DNA of 64,000 bases from Niveispirillum fermenti. Lineage in GTDB: Bacteria; Pseudomonadota; Alphaproteobacteria; Azospirillales; Azospirillaceae. The DNA is taken from the NCBI RefSeq assembly GCF_048066175.1, contig NZ_JBLTXA010000014.1:1-64000 (forward strand). Reading direction: 5' to 3'. Numbering within the stretch: the stretch's first letter is position 1; the number at the start of each line of letters is the position of its first letter. Below the pieces are notes generated by a model. That model saw nothing but the letters and a program-made list of their open reading frames with translations, was not told the origin of the DNA and ran no database searches. Shown piece after piece: positions 42,885 through 50,185 of this stretch. A program made the position numbers and the translations under genes.

Positions 42885-43138
42885 GTAACAAAGACATGGA
42901 GGGTTGTTTTGAAGATATCGACGCCCCCGACGCAGTGGGCGGCCCAATCCTGAAAGGGTGATCGACTGCGTTCCGTAACCTGGGAGGGTGTGTAAAAGCA
43001 TGACCCCACCGCAGCAAGACTTTGCGATTACTTGAATTATCGCAGCAACCATCCTGGAACCGCGATTTGACATAGGTCCTGTGGTTCCGGTTTGAAGGAT
43101 ACCCCCGTAGGCGCATCCAGCTACGGGGGTTTTCTTTT
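42885..43138 (+). ncRNA. Candidate structured non-coding RNA
   Basis: A region of about 250 bases without a gene ends in an intrinsic terminator. Its 3' half folds well by eye: GCGAT (43024-43028) with ATCGC (43039-43043); ATCCT plus GGAACC (43051-43061) with GGTTCC (43083-43088) and AGGAT (43096-43100), an interrupted 11-bp stem; then the terminator stem. The 5' end is uncertain. The size is like that of 6S or other housekeeping RNAs, but I see no signature that identifies it, and the usual 6S neighbour gene is not adjacent. Confidence 0.4.
43101..43138 (+). terminator. Intrinsic terminator in the M28-YgjP gap
   Basis: ACCCCCGTAG (43101-43110) pairs perfectly with CTACGGGGGT (43121-43130) around a ten-base loop, followed by TTTCTTTT. 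No coding gene ends just upstream on this strand, which implies a non-coding transcript. Confidence 0.85.
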
Positions 43139-43250
43139 GCGCAAAAGAAAATTCTGCCTGCGCCGGTCCCGCTGGCCTCAAGACATCGGGTGAAAGGTGT
43201 CGACCTCAAGACGTCGAGGCAAAGCCGTCGGGTGACGGGCGGGCCCGCTC

Positions 43251-43280
43251 CTGTTCGGGCTTCGACTGTTCGGGCTTCGA
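43251..43280 (+). repeat. 15-bp tandem repeat, two copies
   Basis: CTGTTCGGGCTTCGA occurs at 43251-43265 and again at 43266-43280 without a gap. The unit is five codons long and keeps the reading frame that leads into the metallopeptidase gene. Confidence 0.9.
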
Positions 43281-43314
43281 TCCGCCAGACATATCGTTTA
43301 GGCTGCCGCATCCG

Positions 43315-43326
43315 CCCCCCCCCCCC
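43315..43326 (+). repeat. Run of 12 cytosines
   Basis: Twelve consecutive C residues stand about 25 bases before the probable TTG start of the metallopeptidase. Such runs slip easily during replication and could change leader length, or the frame if translation starts upstream. Confidence 0.9.
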
Positions 43327-43351
43327 GGCCCCGATAATCCGACGCCCTGCC

Positions 43352-44134
43352 TTGAACTTCCTGCGCAAAATCCTGGCCCCAAAGGCTCCGGCCCGCGCCA
43401 AGCGCCGCCAGCCCGTCGTGACGCCGCCCCGCACCCTGGCGCTGGACACTGTGCCCGTGCCGGTGGAGGTGCGCGTGTCGGCCCGGTCCCGCCGGCTTTC
43501 GATGCGGGTGGACGTGGCGCGCAACATCGTGCGCGTGTCCACCCCGCCGCGCGTGCAGGATGCCGATATCCGGCTGTTCGTGGAACGGCACATGGATTGG
43601 CTGCACCAGCGCCTGTCTGCCGTGCCGGACAGGATGCCGTTCCTGCCTGATGCTACCATACCCATCCTGGGCGTGGACCATGTCATCCGCCATGTGCCGG
43701 GCGGGCGGCGCACACCGCGACGGGTGGCCCTGGCCGATGGCGGGCATGAGCTGCAGGTGGGGGGAGAGGCCGACTTTGTGCCCCGGCGGGTGGCCGATTA
43801 CCTGAAGGCGGAGGCCCGGAAGCTGGCCGCGGCCCGGTCGCAGGAAAAGGCAGAACGTCTGGGCGCCCGCGTGGCGGCGGTCAGCGTGCGCGATACGCGC
43901 TCGCGCTGGGGGAGCTGTTCACCCGGTGGCCGGCTTTCCTTCTGCTGGCGGCTGATCCTGGCCCCGGAGCCTGTATTTGACTATGTCGTCGCACATGAAG
44001 TGGCGCATTTGCAGGAAATGAACCATTCCGCACGCTTCTGGGCCGTCTGTGCCAGCCTGACGAATGGCGATGTCACCGATCACCGAGACTGGCTGCGCAC
44101 CAACGGCGCCCGGCTGCACCGCTATGGCGGATAG
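43352..44134 (+). CDS. YgjP-like (DUF45) metallopeptidase
   Basis: A protein of about 260 aa in the YgjP/WLM-type zinc peptidase group. The zinc motif is HEVAHLQEMNHSARFW (HExxH with a downstream NHS-x-x-FW), and DTRSRWGSCSPGGRLSFCWRL is the strongly conserved segment before it. Homologues are cytoplasmic and poorly characterised. The start is uncertain: a TTG at 43352 begins a sensible sequence (MNFLRKILAPKAP if read as Met) but has a weak ribosome binding site; the frame is open back to a GTG at 43190 through a tandem repeat and a poly-C run. Its end overlaps the next gene by 11 bases, so the two are probably coupled. Confidence 0.8.
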   Translation: MNFLRKILAPKAPARAKRRQPVVTPPRTLALDTVPVPVEVRVSARSRRLSMRVDVARNIVRVSTPPRVQDADIRLFVERHMDWLHQRLSAVPDRMPFLPDATIPILGVDHVIRHVPGGRRTPRRVALADGGHELQVGGEADFVPRRVADYLKAEARKLAAARSQEKAERLGARVAAVSVRDTRSRWGSCSPGGRLSFCWRLILAPEPVFDYVVAHEVAHLQEMNHSARFWAVCASLTNGDVTDHRDWLRTNGARLHRYGG

Positions 44135-45782
44135 GGTCCGGTACTGGCCGGCGGCACTGGCCGCCCTGGCGGCATTATCGCTACTGACCGGCCTGCCCGC
44201 CGTGCCGGGGCATGTATTGGCTGCGGCCCATCGCGGGCTGGTGCTGGAACTGCCCCTGCTGCTGGCTTTACTGGCGCTGCTGCACGTGCGGCCGGGGCCG
44301 CGGATCGTCTGGGCCGTAGCCCTGGGCTGCTGGCTGGTCCTGCTGCTGCGGCTGGCCGACATGGCGGCCCTGATGACAGCAGGCCGACGGTTCGAACCCG
44401 CGTTCGACCCGGCCCTGATCCCCGCCCTTTGGGAGGTCGCGGCGACGGGACCGGGCACGGTCATGCTGGGGCTGGGGCTGCTGGCGGGCACGGGGGGCCT
44501 GCTGCTTCTGTGCCGCTGGCTTTCCGGGCTGCTGCTGCGGCCCTTGCAGGAGAACCGCGGGCGGGCCGGCACCCTGGTGCTGGGCATCGCCTGCCTGCTG
44601 GCTGCAATGGCGGGCCCGGGCTGGCTTTTGCAGCCACCCGATCGCGGCCCGGCCGGCGCCATCATCGAACAGGCGGACCGCTGGCGGGAAGCGGCGCGAA
44701 TGCAGGCACGCATGGCCGCCGATCTGGCGCAGGACCCGTCATCCGGCATTGCGGATGCGGACCTGTTCGCCCTTCTGCGGGGCCGGCCCGTTATCCTGGC
44801 CTGGGTGGAGTCCTACGGTCTTTCGGCCCTGACCGACCCACGCCAGGCCGATATCGTGGGTGCCCGGCTGGCGGCGCTGGATGGCATGCTGACCGATGCC
44901 GGCTTCCATCGCCGGTCGGGGCTGGTGGACAGCCCCGTCATCGGCGGGCGGAGCTGGCTGGCCCATGGCACGTTGCGCGCCGGCATCCGGCAGGACCAGC
45001 CCCTGGCCCAGCGGCTGGTCCTGGATGCGGGGCGCTGCGGCCTGAGCTGCGCCCTGAACCGCGCCGGATGGCGCACCCTGGCCGCCATGCCGGGCCTGTC
45101 CATGCCCTGGCTGGAAGGGCCGGCATGGGGCTTCGAGCAGGTCATGGACAGGGCGGCCTTCCCTTATGCCGGGCCTGCCTTCGGCTGGTCACCCCTGCCC
45201 GATCAGGCGCTTCTGGCCACGCTGACGCCGGAACGGCTGTTACCGGCCGCGGGGCCCGCAGCAGGGCCGGCCGCAGAGGATGAACGCCCGCTCTATCTTG
45301 AAATCGTGCTGACCAGCAGCCACGCACCCTGGACACCGCTGCCGCCCTGGCTGGACGGCAGCGACGGCGCGGCGGATGGCACCGCGTTCTCGCACGCCGA
45401 CCTGCGCCCGGACTATACGGACATGGCGGGCGGCTATGCCCGCTCGCTGGATTACAGCCTGCGCGCCCTGGGGGACTGGCTGGTCGGACAGGCGCCGCCC
45501 GGCGCACTGATCCTCATCCTGGGCGATCATCCGGCACTGGACTGGATTTCAGCCGGCCAGGGACATCGCGTGCCCCTGCACATCCTGTCACGCGACGCCG
45601 ATCTCTTGCGCCGGCTGGACGGGCTGGACCTGGCGGACGGCATGGTCCCATCCCCCACCGCCGCGGCACTGCCCATGTGGGACATATACCCCCAATTGCT
45701 GTCACGCTTCAGCACACAACCCTTGCAACGACGGACGATCCATGCCGACATGCGGGGGCAACCGGGAAGGGGCATGCCATGA
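44124..45782 (+). CDS. Membrane protein with sulfatase-like domain
   Basis: A 552-aa protein with four or five N-terminal helices (residues 8-165) and a large extracytoplasmic domain of the alkaline phosphatase/sulfatase type. VILAWVESYGLSAL resembles the metal-site start seen in LtaS and MdoB, and ILILGDHPALDWI is the matching GDH motif near the end. This pattern suits transfer of a phosphoglycerol- or phosphoethanolamine-like group in the cell envelope; the nucleophile is not obvious, so activity is uncertain. Its ATG overlaps the stop of the metallopeptidase gene, and its own stop overlaps the start of the LysR gene. Confidence 0.75.
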   Translation: MADRVRYWPAALAALAALSLLTGLPAVPGHVLAAAHRGLVLELPLLLALLALLHVRPGPRIVWAVALGCWLVLLLRLADMAALMTAGRRFEPAFDPALIPALWEVAATGPGTVMLGLGLLAGTGGLLLLCRWLSGLLLRPLQENRGRAGTLVLGIACLLAAMAGPGWLLQPPDRGPAGAIIEQADRWREAARMQARMAADLAQDPSSGIADADLFALLRGRPVILAWVESYGLSALTDPRQADIVGARLAALDGMLTDAGFHRRSGLVDSPVIGGRSWLAHGTLRAGIRQDQPLAQRLVLDAGRCGLSCALNRAGWRTLAAMPGLSMPWLEGPAWGFEQVMDRAAFPYAGPAFGWSPLPDQALLATLTPERLLPAAGPAAGPAAEDERPLYLEIVLTSSHAPWTPLPPWLDGSDGAADGTAFSHADLRPDYTDMAGGYARSLDYSLRALGDWLVGQAPPGALILILGDHPALDWISAGQGHRVPLHILSRDADLLRRLDGLDLADGMVPSPTAAALPMWDIYPQLLSRFSTQPLQRRTIHADMRGQPGRGMP

Positions 45783-46672
45783 TCGACAAGCTGGAACTGT
45801 TCCTGGCCCTGGCCCGCGCCCGCCATTTCGGCCGCGCGGCGGAAGAAATCGGCGTGTCCCAGCCCACCTTGTCGGCCGGTGTGAAGCATCTGGAGGATAT
45901 GCTGGGCGTGCCGCTGGTGGTGCGCGGGTCGCGGTTCCAGGGCTTCACGGCAGAGGGGGAACGGCTGCTGGAATGGTCGCGCCGGCTGGTCGGGGACTGG
46001 CGGTCCATGCGGCAGGATATCGAGGCGCTGCGCAAGACCGTCTGCGGCCATTTCCGGCTGGCCGCCGTGCCAACCGCGCTCGCCATGGTGCCGAAACTGA
46101 CCACCGCCGTGATCGACAAGCATCCCGGTGTGGATTTCCTGATCCTGGCATCGAATTCCCAGAAGATCATCGAACAGGTGGAGAATCTGGCCATCGATGC
46201 CGGCCTGACCTATCTGGACAATGAACCGGTCGGCAATTTCGTCAAGATACCGCTCTACCGGGAGCGGTATCACCTGATCACCGGTCCGGACAGCCAGTTC
46301 TCCGGCCGGACGGAGGTGCGCTGGGCCGAATTGCAGGGCATCCCGCTTTGCCTGCTGTCGCCCGACATGCAGAACCGCCGCATCATCGACCGCGCATTGC
46401 ACCGTGTGGGCGTGAAGGCGGAGGTGGCGGTGGAAAGCAATTCCATGACGGCGCTGGCCGCGCATGTACGCACGGGCCGGTGGATATCCATCATGCCCAC
46501 GGTCCTGATGGAGGCCCTGGGCCTGCCCGTGGAACTGGCCGCCATCCCGCTGATCGATCCCGTGATCGAACACACGATCGGCTTGGTGATGATGGACCGG
46601 GAGCCCCATTCACCCATGGCCGCTGCCATGATCACGGCGGCCAAGCGTCTGGCGCAGACGCAGGGACACTGA
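45779..46672 (+). CDS. LysR-family regulator near the formate genes
   Basis: A 297-aa LysR regulator. The helix-turn-helix is at residues about 16-36 (HFGRAAEEIGVSQPTLSAGVKHLE), and the effector domain has LASNSQKIIEQVENLAIDAGLTYL and a later VESNSMTALAAHVRTGRWISIMP. The ATG overlaps the TGA of the sulfatase-like gene (ATGA). LysR genes near FdsGBACD operons act as formate-responsive regulators in some bacteria (FdsR in Cupriavidus), and this protein may be one; hisC lies between it and fdsG here, so this is an inference from position. Confidence 0.88.
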   Translation: MIDKLELFLALARARHFGRAAEEIGVSQPTLSAGVKHLEDMLGVPLVVRGSRFQGFTAEGERLLEWSRRLVGDWRSMRQDIEALRKTVCGHFRLAAVPTALAMVPKLTTAVIDKHPGVDFLILASNSQKIIEQVENLAIDAGLTYLDNEPVGNFVKIPLYRERYHLITGPDSQFSGRTEVRWAELQGIPLCLLSPDMQNRRIIDRALHRVGVKAEVAVESNSMTALAAHVRTGRWISIMPTVLMEALGLPVELAAIPLIDPVIEHTIGLVMMDREPHSPMAAAMITAAKRLAQTQGH

Positions 46673-46700
46673 ACCGGCCGCCCCATCGACGAACGGCGGA

Positions 46701-47759
46701 TCAGCCCAGGATGCCGTCAAGTGCCGCCAGCAGCTGGTCGCATTCGGCGTCCGTCCCGATACTGATGCGCAGGAAGTCGCCGATGCGGTCCTTGGCGAAA
46801 TGCCGGACCAGGATGGCCCTGGCCCGCAAGGCGGCAGCCAGATCGGGGCCCGAACGACCCGGATGACGCGCGAACACGAAATTAGCCGCCGACGGCAGGA
46901 CCTCGAATCCCCGTTTCCGCAAAGCCACCGTCAGCCGTTCCCGGCTGGCCATGATCAGGGTGCGGTGATGATCGAACCATTCCCGATCCAGCCAGGCGGC
47001 CGTGGCCCCCGCCAGGGCCAGCCGGTCCAGCGGATAGGAATTGAAGCTGTCCTTCACCCGTTCCAGCGCGTCGATCAGCGGCCGCTGCCCCACGGCAAAG
47101 CCGACACGCAGGCCCGCCAGTCCCCGCGATTTGGAAAAAGTGTGGACAACCAGCAGGTTGGGGTATTTGCGCACCAGCGCAATGGCGCTTTCGGCGCCGA
47201 AATCCACATAGGCTTCGTCGATCACCACCACCTGGTCGGGATGCTCGTCCAGCAGTGCCTCGATCCAGGCCAGCGGGCGGGCGATGCCGGTGGGTGCGTT
47301 CGGATTGGGCAGGATGATGGCGCCACAGGGCTGGCGGTAATCCTCCAGCCGCACCTGGAACCCCTCGTCCAGCGGCACCAGCCTGGCGGTGATCCCGTAA
47401 AGCCGGCAATAGGTCGGATAGAAGCTGTAGGTGATATCCGGGTAGAGCAACGGGCCGTCATGGTTCAACAGCCCCTGGAACACATGGGCCAGCACCTCGT
47501 CCGAACCATTGCCGACAAACACTTCCCCCACATCCAGCCCATAGGTGCCGGCGATCGCCTGACGCAACGGCAGGCTGGTGGGGTCGGGGTACAGCCGCAG
47601 CGCATCACCATTGGCCGCCGCAATGGCGGCGACGGCGCGGGGCGACGGGCCATAGGGGCTTTCGTTGGTGTTCAGCTTCACCAGCCCCGCGATCCGGGGC
47701 TGCTCCCCCGCCACATAGGGGCTGAGGGTATGAACGATGGGACTCCAGAAACGGCTCAT
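46701..47759 (-). CDS. hisC: Histidinol-phosphate aminotransferase
   Basis: A 352-aa class I/II PLP aminotransferase. KLNTNESPYGPSPRA and LRLYPDPTSLPLRQAIA start the HisC pattern; NPNAPTG (152-158), DEAYVDFG (181-188) and the PLP lysine K210 in TFSKSRGLAGLRVGFAVG follow. It converts imidazole-acetol phosphate to histidinol phosphate in histidine synthesis. Many alphaproteobacteria have another copy, so this one may also act on aromatic amino acids. The start at 47759 follows a GGTATCTGGA. It faces the fds operon across a 398-base gap and converges with the LysR gene. Confidence 0.88.
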   Translation of the reverse strand: MSRFWSPIVHTLSPYVAGEQPRIAGLVKLNTNESPYGPSPRAVAAIAAANGDALRLYPDPTSLPLRQAIAGTYGLDVGEVFVGNGSDEVLAHVFQGLLNHDGPLLYPDITYSFYPTYCRLYGITARLVPLDEGFQVRLEDYRQPCGAIILPNPNAPTGIARPLAWIEALLDEHPDQVVVIDEAYVDFGAESAIALVRKYPNLLVVHTFSKSRGLAGLRVGFAVGQRPLIDALERVKDSFNSYPLDRLALAGATAAWLDREWFDHHRTLIMASRERLTVALRKRGFEVLPSAANFVFARHPGRSGPDLAAALRARAILVRHFAKDRIGDFLRISIGTDAECDQLLAALDGILG

Positions 47760-48157
47760 TCCAGATACCAGCCTGTGGTGACGGGGAACACCGGTTCCCG
47801 ACCGATGTTCAAAGCCGTGGCAGGATAGGCAGTCGTCACCGCCATTGCACGCGGCGGATTCCGTCCCCCGCCATGCCGCAATGACGCGGCCCCAGCAAGG
47901 GGACCGCCAGGACCGGCAATATTTCGACCTTTGCAGCAAAAACATGGTTAACGGCAGCGCCGCATGCATTTCCGATGCACCAACAACATGGGCGCAGATC
48001 AATCCACCAACCATAACAATAACCTGTCTGAAAGCCCGGCAAATCGATGCATACCGAGGTAACGATCAGGATGTGCAATCGCTCAACAAAACAATCCCAT
48101 TGATCAAGGGGGCGTTTCGGAAAACCCTGCAAGGGTGATTGCCCGCTGGAGTTCCCA
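47760..48157. other. Divergent promoter region, hisC and fdsG
   Basis: A gap of 398 bases with no convincing gene. It is locally AT-richer at 47930-48110. A perfect dyad TGCAT-N5-ATGCA stands at 47965-47979, and CCCTGCAAGGG lies about 30 bases before fdsG. One of these could be a site for the nearby LysR regulator. I could not pick a firm promoter. Confidence 0.5.
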
Positions 48158-48634
48158 ATGACCCCCCCATTGCCTTGGGACGAGCGCCACGCCGCCGATA
48201 TCATTCATCGGCACCTGCATCTGGAGGGTCCCACCCTCCCGATCCTGCATGCGCTGCAGGAGGCGTTTGGCTGTGTACCCGATGAAGCCGTGCCCATGAT
48301 CGCCGACGCGCTGAACCTGTCGCGTGCGGAAATCCATGGCGTGGTCACCTTCTACCATGATTTCCGGCACGAACCGGCGGGCCGCCATGTCATCAAGGTC
48401 TGCCGGGCCGAGGCGTGCCAGTCCCTGGGCGCGGAGAAGACGGCAACCGCGCTGCTGGAGCGCCTTGGCATCGGCTGGGGCGAAACGACGGCGGATGGCA
48501 ATGTGACGGTGGAGGCGATTTATTGCCTGGGCCTTTGCGCCTGCGCCCCGGCCGCCCTGATCGACGGCGACCCGGTGGGCCGGCTGGACGGGGCCAGGCT
48601 GGCCGCCGCCGTGGAAGAGGTGCGCTGGTCATGA
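48158..48634 (+). CDS. fdsG: NAD-dependent formate dehydrogenase gamma subunit
   Basis: A 158-aa subunit like NuoE. The [2Fe-2S] cluster ligands are in CRAEACQ and CLGLCACAP, as in thioredoxin-like ferredoxins, and PILHALQEAFGCVPDEAVPMIADALNLSRAEIHGVVTFYHDF is the NuoE helical start (shortened: ALQEAFGCVPDEAVPMIADA). It passes electrons between FdsA and the FMN subunit FdsB in the soluble cytoplasmic formate dehydrogenase. It is the first gene of fdsGBACD; its TGA overlaps the ATG of fdsB. Confidence 0.95.
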   Translation: MTPPLPWDERHAADIIHRHLHLEGPTLPILHALQEAFGCVPDEAVPMIADALNLSRAEIHGVVTFYHDFRHEPAGRHVIKVCRAEACQSLGAEKTATALLERLGIGWGETTADGNVTVEAIYCLGLCACAPAALIDGDPVGRLDGARLAAAVEEVRWS

Positions 48635-50175
48635 CCCGGATTTTCATTCCCCAGGATGTGGCGGCCCTGGCCGTGGGCGCGGAAAAGGTGGCAAAGGCCA
48701 TCGCGGCGCAGGCCGGCGACGGTATCACCATCGTGCGCACCGGATCGCGCGGTCTGTTCTGGCTGGAACCGCTGGTGGAGGTGGAAACCCCCGCCGGCCG
48801 CATCGCCTATGGCCCCGTGACACCCGCCGATGTGCCGGGCCTGTTTGCCGCCGGCTTCCTGACGGGTGCCACCCATCCGTTGTGCCTGGGACGGACGGAG
48901 GATATCCCCTGGCTGGCCCGGCAGAACCGCCTGACCTTCGCCCGTTGCGGCATCATCGATCCGCTGTCGGTGGAGGATTACCGGGCGCATGGCGGCTTCA
49001 AAGGCATTGCCCGCGCCCTGGAACTGGGGCCGTCCAACACGATCGAGGAGGTGGTGCGATCCGGGCTGCGCGGGCGCGGCGGGGCCGGTTTTCCCACGGG
49101 CGTGAAATGGCGCACCGTGGCAGCATCCCCCGCCGACCGCCGCTACATCGTCTGCAACGCCGATGAAGGTGACAGCGGCACCTTCGCCGACCGCATGATG
49201 CTGGAAGGCGACCCGCTGGCCCTGATCGAGGGTATGGTCATCGCCGGCTATGGCGTGGGCGCAAACAAGGGCTATGTCTATTCCCGGTCGGAATATCCGC
49301 ATGCCAACCACATCTTCGCCCGTGCCCTTTATGTGGCCCGCAAGGCGGGGCTGCTGGGTCCGTCGGTTCTGGGCACGGATTTCGGCTTCGACATCGAACT
49401 GCGCGTCGGTGCCGGCGCCTATGTCTGCGGGGAGGAAACGGCCCTGCTGGAAAGCCTGGAGGGCAAGCGCGGCCTGGTGCGCGCCAAGCCGCCTTTGCCC
49501 GCCATCAAGGGCCTGTTCGGCCGGCCGACGGTGGTCAACAATCTTCTGTCGCTGGCCACTGTACCCACCATCCTGGCCAATGGAGCACAGGCTTACGCGG
49601 ATTACGGCATGGGCCGGTCGCGCGGCACCATGCCCATCCAGATCGCCGGCAATGTGAAGTTCGGCGGCCTGTTCGAGGATGCGTTCGGCATCACGCTGGG
49701 CGAGATCGTGAACGAGGTCGGGGGCGGCACCCTCACGGGCCGGCCCGTGAAGGCGGTGCAATGCGGCGGCCCTCTGGGTGCCTATTTCCCGCCGTCGCTG
49801 TTCGATACCCAGTATGATTACGAGGCGTTCACGGCGCGCGGCGGCCTGATCGGCCATGGCGGGATCGTGGTGTTCGATGACAGCGTCGACCTTGCGTCGC
49901 AGGCGCGCTTCGCCATGGAATTCTGCGCCATCGAGAGTTGCGGCAAATGCACCCCCTGCCGCATCGGCTCAACGCGGGGGGCGGAGGTCATCGACCGTAT
50001 CCGCGCCGGGATCGACGTGGAGGCGAATATCGCCCTGGTGGAGGATCTCTGCCAGACGATGAAATTCGGTTCGCTATGCGCATTGGGCGGCTTCACCCCC
50101 TATCCGGTCCTGAGCGCCCTTCACCATTTCCCCGAGGATTTCCGGCGCGGGCATCTGCCCGTGGCGGCGGAATAG
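48631..50175 (+). CDS. fdsB: NAD-dependent formate dehydrogenase beta subunit
   Basis: A 514-aa flavoprotein of the NuoF type. An N-terminal thioredoxin-like region is followed by the FMN/NADH-binding motifs GLRGRGGAGFPTGVKW and GAGAYVCGEETALLESLEG, and the [4Fe-4S] ligands ESCGKCTPCRIGSTRG plus a later cysteine in GSLCALGG. It transfers electrons from the iron-sulfur chain to NAD+. Start at the ATGA overlap with fdsG. Full length and complete motifs indicate a working enzyme. Confidence 0.96.
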   Translation: MTRIFIPQDVAALAVGAEKVAKAIAAQAGDGITIVRTGSRGLFWLEPLVEVETPAGRIAYGPVTPADVPGLFAAGFLTGATHPLCLGRTEDIPWLARQNRLTFARCGIIDPLSVEDYRAHGGFKGIARALELGPSNTIEEVVRSGLRGRGGAGFPTGVKWRTVAASPADRRYIVCNADEGDSGTFADRMMLEGDPLALIEGMVIAGYGVGANKGYVYSRSEYPHANHIFARALYVARKAGLLGPSVLGTDFGFDIELRVGAGAYVCGEETALLESLEGKRGLVRAKPPLPAIKGLFGRPTVVNNLLSLATVPTILANGAQAYADYGMGRSRGTMPIQIAGNVKFGGLFEDAFGITLGEIVNEVGGGTLTGRPVKAVQCGGPLGAYFPPSLFDTQYDYEAFTARGGLIGHGGIVVFDDSVDLASQARFAMEFCAIESCGKCTPCRIGSTRGAEVIDRIRAGIDVEANIALVEDLCQTMKFGSLCALGGFTPYPVLSALHHFPEDFRRGHLPVAAE

Positions 50176-50185
50176 GACGGGCACG

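Larger units (their letters stand above)
42642..43351. other. Long non-coding region with structured RNA signals
   Basis: About 700 bases without a convincing gene. It contains a candidate promoter (42850-42878), a structured candidate RNA ending in an intrinsic terminator (to 43138), a 15-bp tandem repeat (43251-43280) and a run of 12 C residues (43315-43326). An in-frame extension of the YgjP-like gene crosses the last 160 bases. Confidence 0.6.

Noticed and set aside
43067..43095. TTGACA at 43067 as an internal promoter
   Set aside because: No acceptable -10 hexamer occurs at 16-18 bases, and the site lies inside a stable stem-loop.
42838..43747. Minus-strand frames over the structured RNA region and YgjP-like start
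   Set aside because: They have no domain support or ribosome binding sites and overlap the metallopeptidase gene; the intrinsic terminator on the plus strand fits an RNA better.
44385..44412. A tRNA T-arm-like GGTTCGAACC sequence
   Set aside because: It lies inside the membrane-protein gene in a clear coding frame, and no acceptor stem or anticodon arm is present around it.
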